From a virus: a stretch of 64,000 nt of DNA. The translations under genes and the position numbers were made by a program. How positions within the stretch are numbered: the first letter of the stretch is position 1; the number at the start of each line of letters is the position of its first letter. Below the pieces are notes generated by a model. It made no database searches, was not told the origin of the DNA, and saw only the letters and a program-made list of their open reading frames with translations. This document shows positions 49,152 through 56,609 of this stretch, piece by piece. The stretch lies in the IMG/VR virus record IMGVR_UViG_3300032315_000747, positions 17,900 to 81,899 of that record, one strand, 5' to 3'.

Positions 49152-49577
49152 CTATTTTAATATTTTTTCTAAAAGAACCTTGAATCGATCAGTGACATCT
49201 TTTTCCCAAGGCAAATTCTGGTATTGTGCATATGTTAGTTTAGCTTGGTCTATCTTATATGTCTTGCCTTCCCAGACAAAAACACCAGACCTGCTGATTG
49301 CTAATTGTCCCCGATGCATCTGGCTGATATGTATCAACTCATGTACTATGGGATAGATAATCTCGTGGATAGACAAATCTAAGTTCACGCAGAACCGATT
49401 ATTAATCGCTGGATTAAGTATCGCTGATCCATATACTGATGGTCCCATTCTTTGGAACTCAACAACGATCTGATCGGGCAAATCTATGTGTAGTGCTGCT
49501 AACTCACAGATGCGTATCGTGACATGTTCTTTGGCAGTGTGCTGTTCCCCCTTGGGGTATATGAATGAGACTTGCAT
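49152..49577 (-). CDS. Small HExxH metallopeptidase-like protein
   Basis: A 141-residue protein from ATG 49577. YPIVHELIHISQMH is a zinc HExxH motif. IVVEFQRMG and NRFCVNLDLSIHEII flank it, as in small SprT-like or minimal gluzincin proteins. The substrate is unknown. The start lies 4 nt after a CTAAATA box, without Shine-Dalgarno. Confidence 0.65.
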   Translation of the reverse strand: MQVSFIYPKGEQHTAKEHVTIRICELAALHIDLPDQIVVEFQRMGPSVYGSAILNPAINNRFCVNLDLSIHEIIYPIVHELIHISQMHRGQLAISRSGVFVWEGKTYKIDQAKLTYAQYQNLPWEKDVTDRFKVLLEKILK

Positions 49578-49581
49578 ACGG

Positions 49582-49588
49582 TATTTAG
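49582..49588 (-). promoter_or_regulatory. Late-type box CTAAATA, 4 nt before a start codon
   Basis: Minus strand GGCTAAATACCGTATG, placed right after the T run of a terminator and right before ATG 49577. Confidence 0.55.
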
Positions 49589-49590
49589 CC

Positions 49591-49617
49591 AAAAAGGAAG
49601 GGGCCGAAACCCCTTCC
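49591..49617 (-). terminator. Intrinsic terminator
   Basis: On the minus strand GGAAGGGG-TTTCGG-CCCCTTCC followed by TTTTT: a classic rho-independent terminator 2 nt after the phosphoesterase stop. Confidence 0.92.
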
Positions 49618-49619
49618 AG

Positions 49620-50222
49620 TTACATAGCTGTAGGACCGTTACCTTGGCGAAACCCGATCTGACCACCTTGATCTTTGATCCGTTGAATCACTTCTTCGAA
49701 CAAGATAGGGGTGTAATTGATCTGCTCTACGCTCACGCAATAGTACCTAGGATCTATTTCGTCCCCATAAATGATAGTTTTTGTTTCGTCGTCAAACCCG
49801 ATCGGCTTCTTCACTTGGTTACCATGCAAATGACCATGTATGTTTTTGTGGAATCTTGCTAGACTGGATTCGTGGACAGGGATATGTGACATAATGCAAC
49901 CGTTCATCACATGATAAGCTCGGATGTCACGAAAGTACCTAGTGTAATCAGACAGCCTGAAGATGTCGTGATTTCCCTTGATCAATACCTTATCACCATT
50001 CAGTCGATCCAAGATCGACAGATGCTTGCGATTGATAACGACATCACCCAGAAAATATGTCTTATCCTTTGGACCCACAGCCTCATTATAGCGCCGAACC
50101 ATCTCCTCATCCATTTCATTCACATCATCCCATGGACGCAAAGGAGTTCCATCGTAATTTGTAAACTTACAAATATTTGCGTGTCCAAAATGCGGATCAC
50201 TATATAAAAAAACGCTAGGCAT
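49620..50222 (-). CDS. Metallophosphoesterase
   Basis: A 200-residue calcineurin-like enzyme with all motifs: SDPHFGH, FLGDVV, IKGNHD, MSHIPVH and NIHGHLHG. Such phage enzymes cleave phosphomonoesters or diesters, perhaps 2',3'-cyclic or ppGpp-like nucleotides; the substrate is unknown. It has an intrinsic terminator directly after the stop and a promoter upstream at 50249. Confidence 0.88.
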   Translation of the reverse strand: MPSVFLYSDPHFGHANICKFTNYDGTPLRPWDDVNEMDEEMVRRYNEAVGPKDKTYFLGDVVINRKHLSILDRLNGDKVLIKGNHDIFRLSDYTRYFRDIRAYHVMNGCIMSHIPVHESSLARFHKNIHGHLHGNQVKKPIGFDDETKTIIYGDEIDPRYYCVSVEQINYTPILFEEVIQRIKDQGGQIGFRQGNGPTAM

Positions 50223-50248
50223 GTCTTATCTCCATTTATTATACTTAC

Positions 50249-50275
50249 AATATAACAGATTGGGTAAGATGTCAA
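50249..50275 (-). promoter_or_regulatory. Early-type promoter
   Basis: Minus strand TTGACA, 15 nt, TATATT (or 17 nt to TATTGT). It serves the phosphoesterase gene. Confidence 0.6.
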
Positions 50276-50278
50276 GCC

Positions 50279-50521
50279 TTATTTTTCAGGAAGATTTTTC
50301 TTACGCCAATGTGTTAACACTGAAACTACGAAAGTTGTCACCACGAGAGTGACAACGAATAACGCAGATCCATAATACGAGACGAATTCTGCTGCACCTG
50401 CTATGATCATAGCAACTATAACAGTTAGGATCGTCAATCCTAAGATTGTTTTGATGATAGGAAAAATACTATCACTCCATTGTTGGCATACTTCTTTAAC
50501 AGAATCAAATAGCTTACTCAT
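50279..50521 (-). CDS. Small membrane protein (80 aa)
   Basis: An 80-residue protein with two membrane segments (IIKTILGLTILTVIVAMIIA; SALFVVTLVVTTFVVSVLTH) and a basic tail. It overlaps the upstream gene by 8 nt. A holin role is possible by size but not shown. Confidence 0.55.
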   Translation of the reverse strand: MSKLFDSVKEVCQQWSDSIFPIIKTILGLTILTVIVAMIIAGAAEFVSYYGSALFVVTLVVTTFVVSVLTHWRKKNLPEK

Positions 50522-50957
50522 TTGTTTTCTCTTTTTTTAACAATTCGATTAATCGATATTGATCTGCTAATTTATCATAGTGGTCATATGACAGCAAGGC
50601 GAGATCGGGGTGTTTGTTTTCTAGTGTATAGTCTCTGTTGTCTAGTTTGAGCCTAAACCATCGTTCTTCGTATAGATGAGGATCAACTATGTCTTTAAAA
50701 GAAGTATAAGGTATATTTTTAGTAGTGTCTGTAGTCTCGATGAACTTTATATATTCGCTGGTCTTGATTAGTCTTCCATCACCTTCACACTTTTCGCAAC
50801 TAGGCCTAAATGTGATGTATGTTCGTTTATGATAGTTATCTAACTTTTGGGTCGTGAAAAAGCCGAGACCATCGCAGTTGTCACAGAGAATGACCTCGTT
50901 CTTGCGAACAAGGATACCGGTAACAAGTTGAGGAAGGTCTGTGACTTCGATACTCAT
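50514..50957 (-). CDS. DnaJ-type zinc-finger-like protein (147 aa)
   Basis: A 147-residue protein. CDNCDGLGFF and CEKCEGDGRL are two CxxCxGxG-like repeats as in the DnaJ zinc domain, which binds unfolded protein or zinc. The C half is a charged helical region. A TATAAATA box lies at 50977-50984. Confidence 0.65.
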   Translation of the reverse strand: MSIEVTDLPQLVTGILVRKNEVILCDNCDGLGFFTTQKLDNYHKRTYITFRPSCEKCEGDGRLIKTSEYIKFIETTDTTKNIPYTSFKDIVDPHLYEERWFRLKLDNRDYTLENKHPDLALLSYDHYDKLADQYRLIELLKKEKTNE

Positions 50958-50976
50958 AAATTACTTTATACTATAT

Positions 50977-50984
50977 ATTTATAG
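50977..50984 (-). promoter_or_regulatory. Late promoter TATAAATA
   Basis: Minus-strand TATAAATA, 19 nt before ATG 50957. Confidence 0.55.
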
Positions 50985-51033
50985 TAAGGTCAACCGCATA
51001 ATCAAGTTTATTTAGAATATCTGATGTTTTGGA

Positions 51034-51924
51034 TTAATTAGCCAAGATGTATGGTTGAGAATTCAAAACATATCTAAGGGTAGAATCCCCAAACATTTTT
51101 TCATATGGGTATCTAAATAACCAATCAAAAGGGCGGTGGCTTGGTTTGTCATGGTACTTCAATCGGTTAGTTTTATCCATCAAAACATATTGATGACTGT
51201 CGTAATGTTCTTTAAACTTCTCAAATCCAGTATACTTCTGCTCCTGTGCTATCACAGGAAACCCGATATCTTGGTATTCAATAACTCGTCGATAATACCC
51301 TAATTCTTCTAATACCATAGTACCAATATGTTTATTAGAATACCTAACATAATTAAGACTGTATGCCAATTCCGGAGTATGCAAGAAAAAATAAGGAATA
51401 GTATTTTTCCCTTCATCCGTCATACTAAATCTATGTATGCCTAATATGGCAGAAGACAGTTCTGCAACATTGCGTGATAGAAAGTTTCCAGAAAAAATAG
51501 AAGTACCGGATAATAGTGTTGCCATTTTTATATGCATAGCTACCTGTGGACTACTACATTGATATTTTCTTGCTATATTGTCATACTCGTTTTCTAAAAA
51601 TCCAAAGTAGTCAAAATCAATGATTTGATACTTTATGTTTTCTTGTTCACAGAATTGAGGTAATGTTTTTATGTCGTGCCAGTTAAAATTTTGGTTATAT
51701 CGAAACGAGATAGCATTGAATGGATGATTCGACTTCTTCCATGCATACAGCATAGCTTGACTATCTATGCCGCCACTCACTAATACATTATAAGGAGCAG
51801 GATAATTTCTTACAATATCGTTTACTGCTTCGATTGCTGCTGACAATGGTGATTTCACGGTTTCTTTAAATTTAGTAACCGTGAAATCTAATAGTTTGCT
51901 ATCGATCTTAACCCAATCATGCAT
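51034..51924 (-). CDS. PP-loop ATPase (adenine nucleotide alpha-hydrolase-like)
   Basis: A 296-residue protein from ATG 51924, 7 nt after the protease stop. VLVSGGIDSQAMLYAW is the PP-loop SGGxDS. QIIDFDYFGF and a later FSGNF loop fit the asparagine synthase or QueC/TilS superfamily. It lacks the QueC zinc cysteines and TilS motifs, so its amidation or thiolation target is unknown. Being directly downstream of the subtilase it may act with it. Confidence 0.65.
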   Translation of the reverse strand: MHDWVKIDSKLLDFTVTKFKETVKSPLSAAIEAVNDIVRNYPAPYNVLVSGGIDSQAMLYAWKKSNHPFNAISFRYNQNFNWHDIKTLPQFCEQENIKYQIIDFDYFGFLENEYDNIARKYQCSSPQVAMHIKMATLLSGTSIFSGNFLSRNVAELSSAILGIHRFSMTDEGKNTIPYFFLHTPELAYSLNYVRYSNKHIGTMVLEELGYYRRVIEYQDIGFPVIAQEQKYTGFEKFKEHYDSHQYVLMDKTNRLKYHDKPSHRPFDWLFRYPYEKMFGDSTLRYVLNSQPYILAN

Positions 51925-51931
51925 AGTTACA

Positions 51932-53566
51932 TCATTGGCATCCACATTGTCCAGCTTTTGGAGGATTACATGCACACTCCTGCGAGAAGTCGCAAAATCG
52001 CCCTGCACAATTTTCGGGGCCCCCGAAGGTACAAGGTATGGCCACGTTATCACAATTGTTAAGGTTCAACTGATAAGGAATGATAGGATTTACAGCATAA
52101 GATACATTGTGTATAGGTAAAATTTTCAGAATTACGATTTTGAGGATCCCATCACTGGTATTCCCGTTTACGTCAGTTACACTCAACGAAACCGTATGCT
52201 CTTCCTTCTCCCCTTCTACCGATTCAATGTATCCGCTCAAAATTCCATAATTATTGATGATTAATCCGTTTGGCAGAGGATCATGCAAGGTAACAGAAGA
52301 AACGGTCATGGGATTGAATAAGGTTACTCTGACTGGTGCTCCCGCAAATATTGCAGCGAACAGCAATGGTTCCGATCCTTGTGCATCGTAAGGGCTAACC
52401 ATGTCTGTGATCAAAAGGCTAACCAAATTAGGAGAATTTTGATATTTAGGATCATCTAATAACAATAACCCTCTTTTAGCAAGAAACGATACATTGTTTC
52501 TTGTTGCATTATTCCAGATCGCATTAACCGTATCATCAAACTGAAAAGGAGGCAATGCTACGTTATATGCGATGATCGCAGAATGAATAGCTGCTGACAT
52601 CGAAGTTCCGGAAGAAAAGCCACAACTTCCATCTAATTTAGCAGCGTAAATATCTTCTCCGGGTGCCCATCCCGAAAGCTTGCCGCCGTTAGTACTACCT
52701 GACGTTACGCTAATGGCTGATGTTCCGGTATAATCTGAGAAGTCACACGGTAATAGAGAAGAATTGTATGCCCCGACTACGATTGATTCGGGCATTGCTG
52801 CAGGAGTTACATCACCGATGTCAGACCCATCGTTTCCAGAAGCAACCACGATCTGTATTCCTGCTCGGAACAAGGTCTGCATCTTTGCTTCGATGTATTC
52901 GTTTCTTGCAATTGCCCAGCTACAATTCATTATACCATACGAGGTGTTTGTCGCGAAGTCGTTGTATACCGCGTCCATTGCACCCAAGAAATCACTGAGT
53001 CTAGTAGGAACTTCAGTATCAAACAACTTAACTACTTTGAGTTTTGCATTAGTGATTCCGCAAGTTTTACCTACGATCACACTTGCAAGAGCAGTACCGT
53101 GACCTTTTCTATCAACGAAGTCGTCAGTGAGTGAGTACAAGCATTCGATATCTGCACCTTGGAATTCTGGATGATCCAGCTTGATCCCACTGTCTAGTAG
53201 ATATACGACTGCCCCGGCGCCGCTTAATGGAAGCTGGAAGCTAGGAGCATCTAAGTCTACTACAGACCCACTATAAACTTTCCACCAATCTTTTTGATCG
53301 CTAGTTTGAACTGTCTTGCTGCCTTCAGCAGGAAGGACGGGCATTTGGATAGGAATAGTAGTCAACAGTTTGATGTGATTGGTGTGATCATCATCTTTAA
53401 TATGTTCTACGATGTCACTAGCAGGCGGGACTTCTGAACATTCTACTAGTACTACTTTTTCGAACGCATTGAAGCTCTTGATTATAGATGCTCCGCACGA
53501 ATTTAAGTATGAGTTGATGTCTGCGGCTGTAGCACTATTAACAAAGTCAATAATATATTGTTGCAT
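51932..53566 (-). CDS. Subtilisin-like serine protease with Cys-rich tail
   Basis: A 544-residue subtilase (S8). The triad is Asp125 (LLDSGI), His156 (GHGTALA) and Ser322 (SSGTSMSA), with oxyanion Asn245 (ASGNDG). Residues 1-100 look like an inhibitor-type propeptide. An Ig/cadherin-like domain spans roughly 400-480, and the last 40 residues have nine cysteines (NCAGRFCDFSQECACNPP). It may process virion proteins or attack the host surface. No signal peptide is seen. Confidence 0.85.
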   Translation of the reverse strand: MQQYIIDFVNSATAADINSYLNSCGASIIKSFNAFEKVVLVECSEVPPASDIVEHIKDDDHTNHIKLLTTIPIQMPVLPAEGSKTVQTSDQKDWWKVYSGSVVDLDAPSFQLPLSGAGAVVYLLDSGIKLDHPEFQGADIECLYSLTDDFVDRKGHGTALASVIVGKTCGITNAKLKVVKLFDTEVPTRLSDFLGAMDAVYNDFATNTSYGIMNCSWAIARNEYIEAKMQTLFRAGIQIVVASGNDGSDIGDVTPAAMPESIVVGAYNSSLLPCDFSDYTGTSAISVTSGSTNGGKLSGWAPGEDIYAAKLDGSCGFSSGTSMSAAIHSAIIAYNVALPPFQFDDTVNAIWNNATRNNVSFLAKRGLLLLDDPKYQNSPNLVSLLITDMVSPYDAQGSEPLLFAAIFAGAPVRVTLFNPMTVSSVTLHDPLPNGLIINNYGILSGYIESVEGEKEEHTVSLSVTDVNGNTSDGILKIVILKILPIHNVSYAVNPIIPYQLNLNNCDNVAIPCTFGGPENCAGRFCDFSQECACNPPKAGQCGCQ

Positions 53567-53581
53567 TGTAGTTAATCCCTA

Positions 53582-53812
53582 TTATCCCTGCTGATTTCTT
53601 TTTACTTTATTCCACTTGCCAACAGGACATTCTGCAAAGGGAAGATATGTTTTCGCCGCCATAATACACTTGCATTGAGTACACTGAGTAGTCAATGAAA
53701 CGAAATGTTCGCATGACTTACAAATGTCGTACCTAACATCTCTTTCCTCTTCGGATAGAGGAGCGGCAGCATCTTTTAAATCCTGGAGTCTCTGTTTAAG
53801 TATTTCTATCAT
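53582..53812 (-). CDS. Small zinc-ribbon protein (76 aa)
   Basis: A 76-residue protein from ATG 53812. A coiled coil (IEILKQRLQDLKDAA) precedes CKSCEHFVSLTTQCTQCKC with two CxxC pairs. This layout (helix, then zinc ribbon) is common beside phage baseplate and tail genes. A GATAAATA box ends exactly 5 nt before the ATG. Confidence 0.7.
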   Translation of the reverse strand: MIEILKQRLQDLKDAAAPLSEEERDVRYDICKSCEHFVSLTTQCTQCKCIMAAKTYLPFAECPVGKWNKVKRNQQG

Positions 53813-53817
53813 AGATT

Positions 53818-53850
53818 TATTTATCTTTGTCTCACTGAATGCTATAAATA
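53818..53850. promoter_or_regulatory. Divergent late boxes
   Basis: GATAAATA on the minus strand (53818-53825) and TATAAATA on the plus strand (53843-53850) lie 17 nt apart, serving the zinc-ribbon gene leftward and the GNAT gene rightward. Confidence 0.75.
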
Positions 53851-53858
53851 ATTTATGC

Positions 53859-54320
53859 ATGTACTCCACGAATGATATCAAATCAATATCTTTTGCAGAA
53901 ATACTTCCTATATGGAAAAACGATCTATGGCCAAATAGAGTTAGTGAGATCACGGCTACTAGCGCCATGTGTTTTTTAGGAGGATATTCTTACGAAAATA
54001 TGGAGAGTAGTCCAACTTTTCTTGGTTACTTCGTGAACAATGAACTAGTTGGCGTGAACAGCGGACACTATACTAAACATAACGATGGGTATCGTTCTAG
54101 GGGATTATACGTATTTCCCGAATTTAGGCGGCAGGGTATAGGAATCGCATTATTGAAGGCAACTATCGCATGGGCTAAAAACGAAAATGCAACAATGTGC
54201 TGGAGTTATCCAAAATATTCTAGTTGGAAAACATATCAGGCTGCTGGATTTATGTTAGCTAGTGACTGGGAAAAATCAGAAATGAGCGACAAGAATGCAT
54301 ATTGTAGGTTTGAATTTTAG
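53859..54320 (+). CDS. GNAT-family acetyltransferase
   Basis: A 153-residue protein from ATG 53859, 8 nt after TATAAATA. LGYFVNNELVGVNSGHY is the central GNAT sheet, RGLYVFPEFRRQGIGIALLK carries the acetyl-CoA RxxGxG loop, and TYQAAGF is the closing helix. The substrate is unknown. It is the only + strand gene in this part of the window and its end overlaps the next minus-strand gene by 4 nt. Confidence 0.82.
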   Translation: MYSTNDIKSISFAEILPIWKNDLWPNRVSEITATSAMCFLGGYSYENMESSPTFLGYFVNNELVGVNSGHYTKHNDGYRSRGLYVFPEFRRQGIGIALLKATIAWAKNENATMCWSYPKYSSWKTYQAAGFMLASDWEKSEMSDKNAYCRFEF

Positions 54321-54808
54321 TACCATTGCCCTTCATTGCGTATTCTCTTAATGAATGTACAGTATACACTAGTTATACCATAACAACGCAATTTAACAGT
54401 GCTAAGCATGCCTCTATCTACAATCTCAGGCAAATAAACAACACTGTTGTTGTCAATAGGCACGTTTCCAGGAACGATAGTTTGGCCTCCAGTAGAGACT
54501 GTCGGGCTTGCTTCTGTAGCAACATTGCTGAATATGAACACGTTAGGGTATAGCTTTCTAGGCTGTGCTAGTAGATAGTCATATGCATCTTGATTTTGAC
54601 AGTTAAGCCAAAATCGATTGCCTTGTAGATAACGATCAGTGACTTCTACCCAATCATTCTCTCTACCAAGATAGAGTTTATCATTAAATCTCCATACATC
54701 AACCATGCAGGAAAACCCGTTATTGAAGGCTTTGCCTATCTGTCCCGGGGTGTTAGCAGACTCAAAGTTCTGCCCGTCATATATACCTTGGTAGCTGATT
54801 ATTAACAC
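54317..54808 (-). CDS. GDPD/PI-PLC-like protein, probably inactive
   Basis: A 163-residue protein with a GTG start 5 nt after a TATAAATA box. A longer frame would read into the tRNA-Gly gene. DGQNFESANTPGQIGKAFNN, MVDVWRFNDKLYLGREND and RFWLNCQNQDAYDYL follow the barrel layout of glycerophosphodiesterase-like proteins (ENTP, E/D-V-D/W, LGHD). The first catalytic His-Arg reads YQG and LGHD reads LGREND, so catalysis is doubtful. Confidence 0.55.
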   Translation of the reverse strand: MLIISYQGIYDGQNFESANTPGQIGKAFNNGFSCMVDVWRFNDKLYLGRENDWVEVTDRYLQGNRFWLNCQNQDAYDYLLAQPRKLYPNVFIFSNVATEASPTVSTGGQTIVPGNVPIDNNSVVYLPEIVDRGMLSTVKLRCYGITSVYCTFIKRIRNEGQWY

Positions 54809-54813
54809 AAATG

Positions 54814-54821
54814 TATTTATA
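54814..54821 (-). promoter_or_regulatory. Late promoter TATAAATA, 5 nt before a GTG start
   Basis: Minus strand TATAAATACATTTGTG: five bases separate box and start codon. The box sits 9 nt from the CCA end of the tRNA-Gly gene. Confidence 0.75.
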
Positions 54822-54829
54822 CTAATGTT

Positions 54830-54904
54830 TGGAGCGGGTGAGCGGATTCGAACCGCTGACAGCTTCGTTGGCAACGAAGGGCTCTACCACTGAGCTACAC
54901 CCGC
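54830..54904 (-). tRNA. tRNA-Gly (anticodon GCC)
   Basis: Acceptor GCGGGTG/CACCCGC, anticodon loop TTGCCAA, standard T-loop, discriminator U, CCA encoded. It reads GGC and GGU. Confidence 0.92.
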
Positions 54905-55025
54905 ATTAACTTCTAGACACATGGGCCCTGCAAGACTGGATCAGTCATTTATCGGTTCTACCAGCAGTTCACCATGTATACACTATATGCCGTCCCCGGA
55001 ATGTTTCATATAATGTGTCTAATTT

Positions 55026-55107
55026 TGGAGCGGATAGGGAGAGTCGAACTCCGGCCTTTCGGATCAGATTGGAAATCTGATGCGTCCCCCTTACGCAACT
55101 ACCCGCA
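55026..55107 (-). tRNA. tRNA-Gly (anticodon UCC)
   Basis: Acceptor GCGGGTA/TATCCGC (one G-U pair), anticodon loop TTTCCAA, discriminator U, CCA encoded. The variable region is a little long (CCGAAAGG can pair), and the T-stem has one mismatch. Identity is Gly by anticodon and U73. Confidence 0.7.
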
Positions 55108-55120
55108 TTAATTTCAAAAT

Positions 55121-55225
55121 TTACTTAATATACTTGTTCTTGACCTCAATGTCAAGAACTATTTTGCCTATTATTAAAAAAAACACAGAAGGAAAAAAGT
55201 AAGTGATAGACTGTGCAATCTGCAT
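55121..55225 (-). CDS. Possible small membrane peptide (34 aa)
   Basis: A 34-residue frame with a hydrophobic middle (ITYFFPSVFFLIIGKIVLDI). It overlaps the tRNA promoter and has no clear ribosome site, so it may be chance. Confidence 0.25.
   Translation of the reverse strand: MQIAQSITYFFPSVFFLIIGKIVLDIEVKNKYIK
55127..55155 (-). promoter_or_regulatory. Early promoter for the two tRNA-Gly genes
   Basis: Minus strand TTGACA, 17 nt, TATATT (55132-55127). The tRNA-Gly(UCC) 5' end is 20 nt downstream. Confidence 0.82.
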
Positions 55226-55229
55226 CGGT

Positions 55230-55512
55230 GTCTCATACAAGAACAACCCGTCAAACAACTTACAAGCGACAACGTGCAAAACTAACTTATGCTCAAACCA
55301 CAATGTGCAACAAAATAGGTTTGACTCATGCTAGTATGGAGCGTTTCAAGCGCCTGATCAATGTTTCATTACTGAAACGTAAGTGCCTACTCTCGTCTCT
55401 CTTTTCCTTCCGGGTAGTTTACAGGTACTCTAAGAGTCTAACCTGCATAACTACCAAACTCATCGATGATTGTGATCTACCTTAACGTCGGTTAGACCAA
55501 CAATATGCCCCC
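55230..55512. other. Non-coding stretch with hairpins
   Basis: No convincing gene. A long interrupted hairpin lies at 55413-55455 (GGTAGTT/AACTACC, then ACAGGT/ACCTG, then ACTC/GAGT), and GTTTCA/TGAAAC at 55363-55378. It could be a small RNA or a 3' end for the gene at 55513. A + strand frame crosses it but has no support. Confidence 0.4.
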
Positions 55513-56076
55513 TTAGAGAATGTTCTCGTTAGTGAGCGTAGCAACAGTTGCATCTGAAAACTCAATTTCAGTGCGGACGTTCAACTCGAGGAGTTCGTCC
55601 TGCAACTTCTGCTTCTGCTTCTTAGTAGAAGCCACGATACCCTTGAAACTTTCAAGCACACTTTCGTTAAAGATAGAAGTGTCGACCTTCTCGTCTCGGT
55701 AAGAATAAGCATCTTCTTTGCGGGTACGAATCTTTTCTAGCTTGCCGTAAATCACAGCGGAATCGGTAATGACCGAAGCCTTTGCATACGTGCTGTAGAA
55801 CTGAAGGTCCTTTTCAAGGCGAGCAACGTCAGCAAGACGGTTATCGATGCCTGTGCTATCATTTGCCGACGCAACAGCCTTACGAATCTCGTAAAGGGCA
55901 TCAAGCAAAGCAATACGCCGAGCGAGGTTGCGAGAAAACTTCGCAGATGCGGCACTAATCTCATTAGCAGCGTCTTGGAACTCGTTGATGCTAGCAAAAG
56001 CATTGAATTCAAGGCCCTTGATAGTTTCGTTGATCGCTACTTGAATAGCGTTGGCCTTGCGTAGATTGATCTTCAT
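55513..56076 (-). CDS. Coiled-coil phage protein (187 aa)
   Basis: A 187-residue, nearly all-helical protein: KGLEFNAFASINEFQDAANE, RNLARRIALLDALYEIRKAV and KGIVASTKKQKQKLQDELLE. It starts behind AAAGGAAAC. The pattern is known from other large phages without a function. It lies between tRNA genes. Confidence 0.6.
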   Translation of the reverse strand: MKINLRKANAIQVAINETIKGLEFNAFASINEFQDAANEISAASAKFSRNLARRIALLDALYEIRKAVASANDSTGIDNRLADVARLEKDLQFYSTYAKASVITDSAVIYGKLEKIRTRKEDAYSYRDEKVDTSIFNESVLESFKGIVASTKKQKQKLQDELLELNVRTEIEFSDATVATLTNENIL

Positions 56077-56151
56077 TTGTGTTTCCTTTGTTTCTATTTT
56101 CTCACTATAGTATAAACGATCACTGTTGTACAGTGTTTTGGGTATTAAAAA

Positions 56152-56226
56152 TGGCGCCGATGAGGGATTGCGACACCCCGACCTTCCGCGTGACAGGCGG
56201 ACGCTCTTCCTCTGAGCTACACCGGC
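56152..56226 (-). tRNA. tRNA-Asp (anticodon GUC), unusual T-loop
   Basis: Acceptor GCCGGTG/CATCGGC, anticodon loop CTGTCAC, discriminator G, CCA encoded. The T-loop reads GTCGCAA with a T-T mismatch at the stem end, instead of TTCGAAT. Confidence 0.8.
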
Positions 56227-56279
56227 ATTATCTTTTTACACGATACTACAATACGATAGTCAATCGCTTTGGGTAAGTT

Positions 56280-56356
56280 TGGTGACAGTAGTTAGACTCG
56301 AACTAACGACATTTGACGTATGAGGCCAACGCTCTAACCAACTGAGCTATACTGTC
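56280..56356 (-). tRNA. tRNA with CAU anticodon (elongator Met or Ile2), copy 1
   Basis: Acceptor GACAGTA/TACTGTC, anticodon loop CTCATAC, discriminator A, CCA encoded. It has no initiator features. Pair 4-69 is A-U, unlike the C4-G69 preferred by TilS, so elongator tRNA-Met is the better reading. Confidence 0.85.
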
Positions 56357-56362
56357 ATTGAA

Positions 56363-56438
56363 TGGTACTAGGTATTGGATTTGAACCAATCCACCGAGTT
56401 CCACAAACTCGTGTGCTAACCGCTAACACTAACCTAGC
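56363..56438 (-). tRNA. tRNA-His (anticodon GUG), alphaproteobacterial type
   Basis: Acceptor GCTAGGT/ACCTAGT with G1:U72, discriminator A, base -1 is A, CCA encoded. Anticodon loop TTGTGGA. It lacks the usual G-1:C73 pair of tRNA-His. Confidence 0.87.
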
Positions 56439-56489
56439 TTAGATTTAAAAGTCAGATACTCTACCTAACTATACCAATGATATAAAGAT

Positions 56490-56564
56490 TGGTAGTCGAT
56501 GTAGGTACCGCCCCTACCGTCTCCCGCTTATCAGGCGGGTGCTTTACTTCTAAGCTAATCGACC
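56490..56564 (-). tRNA. tRNA-Ile (anticodon GAU), degenerate elbow
   Basis: Acceptor GGTCGAT/ATCGACT, anticodon loop CTGATAA, discriminator A, CCA encoded. The D-loop lacks the GG pair, and the T-loop reads GGCGGTA, so the usual elbow contacts are missing. Confidence 0.75.
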
Positions 56565-56609
56565 TTTATTATACTAGAGTTCGAGCGTGACAATTTACTT
56601 TAGTGTACC

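Noticed and set aside
51034-51924. PP-loop protein considered as QueC
   Set aside because: QueC needs a C-terminal group of four zinc cysteines, which is not present.
54830-54874. Extended N terminus of the GDPD-like protein
   Set aside because: It would be translated from the tRNA-Gly gene; similar extensions at 57214, 59016 and 61414 were rejected for the same reason.
55213-55485. + strand frame of 90 codons
   Set aside because: No ribosome site, runs through several hairpins against the local gene direction, and has no protein-like motif.
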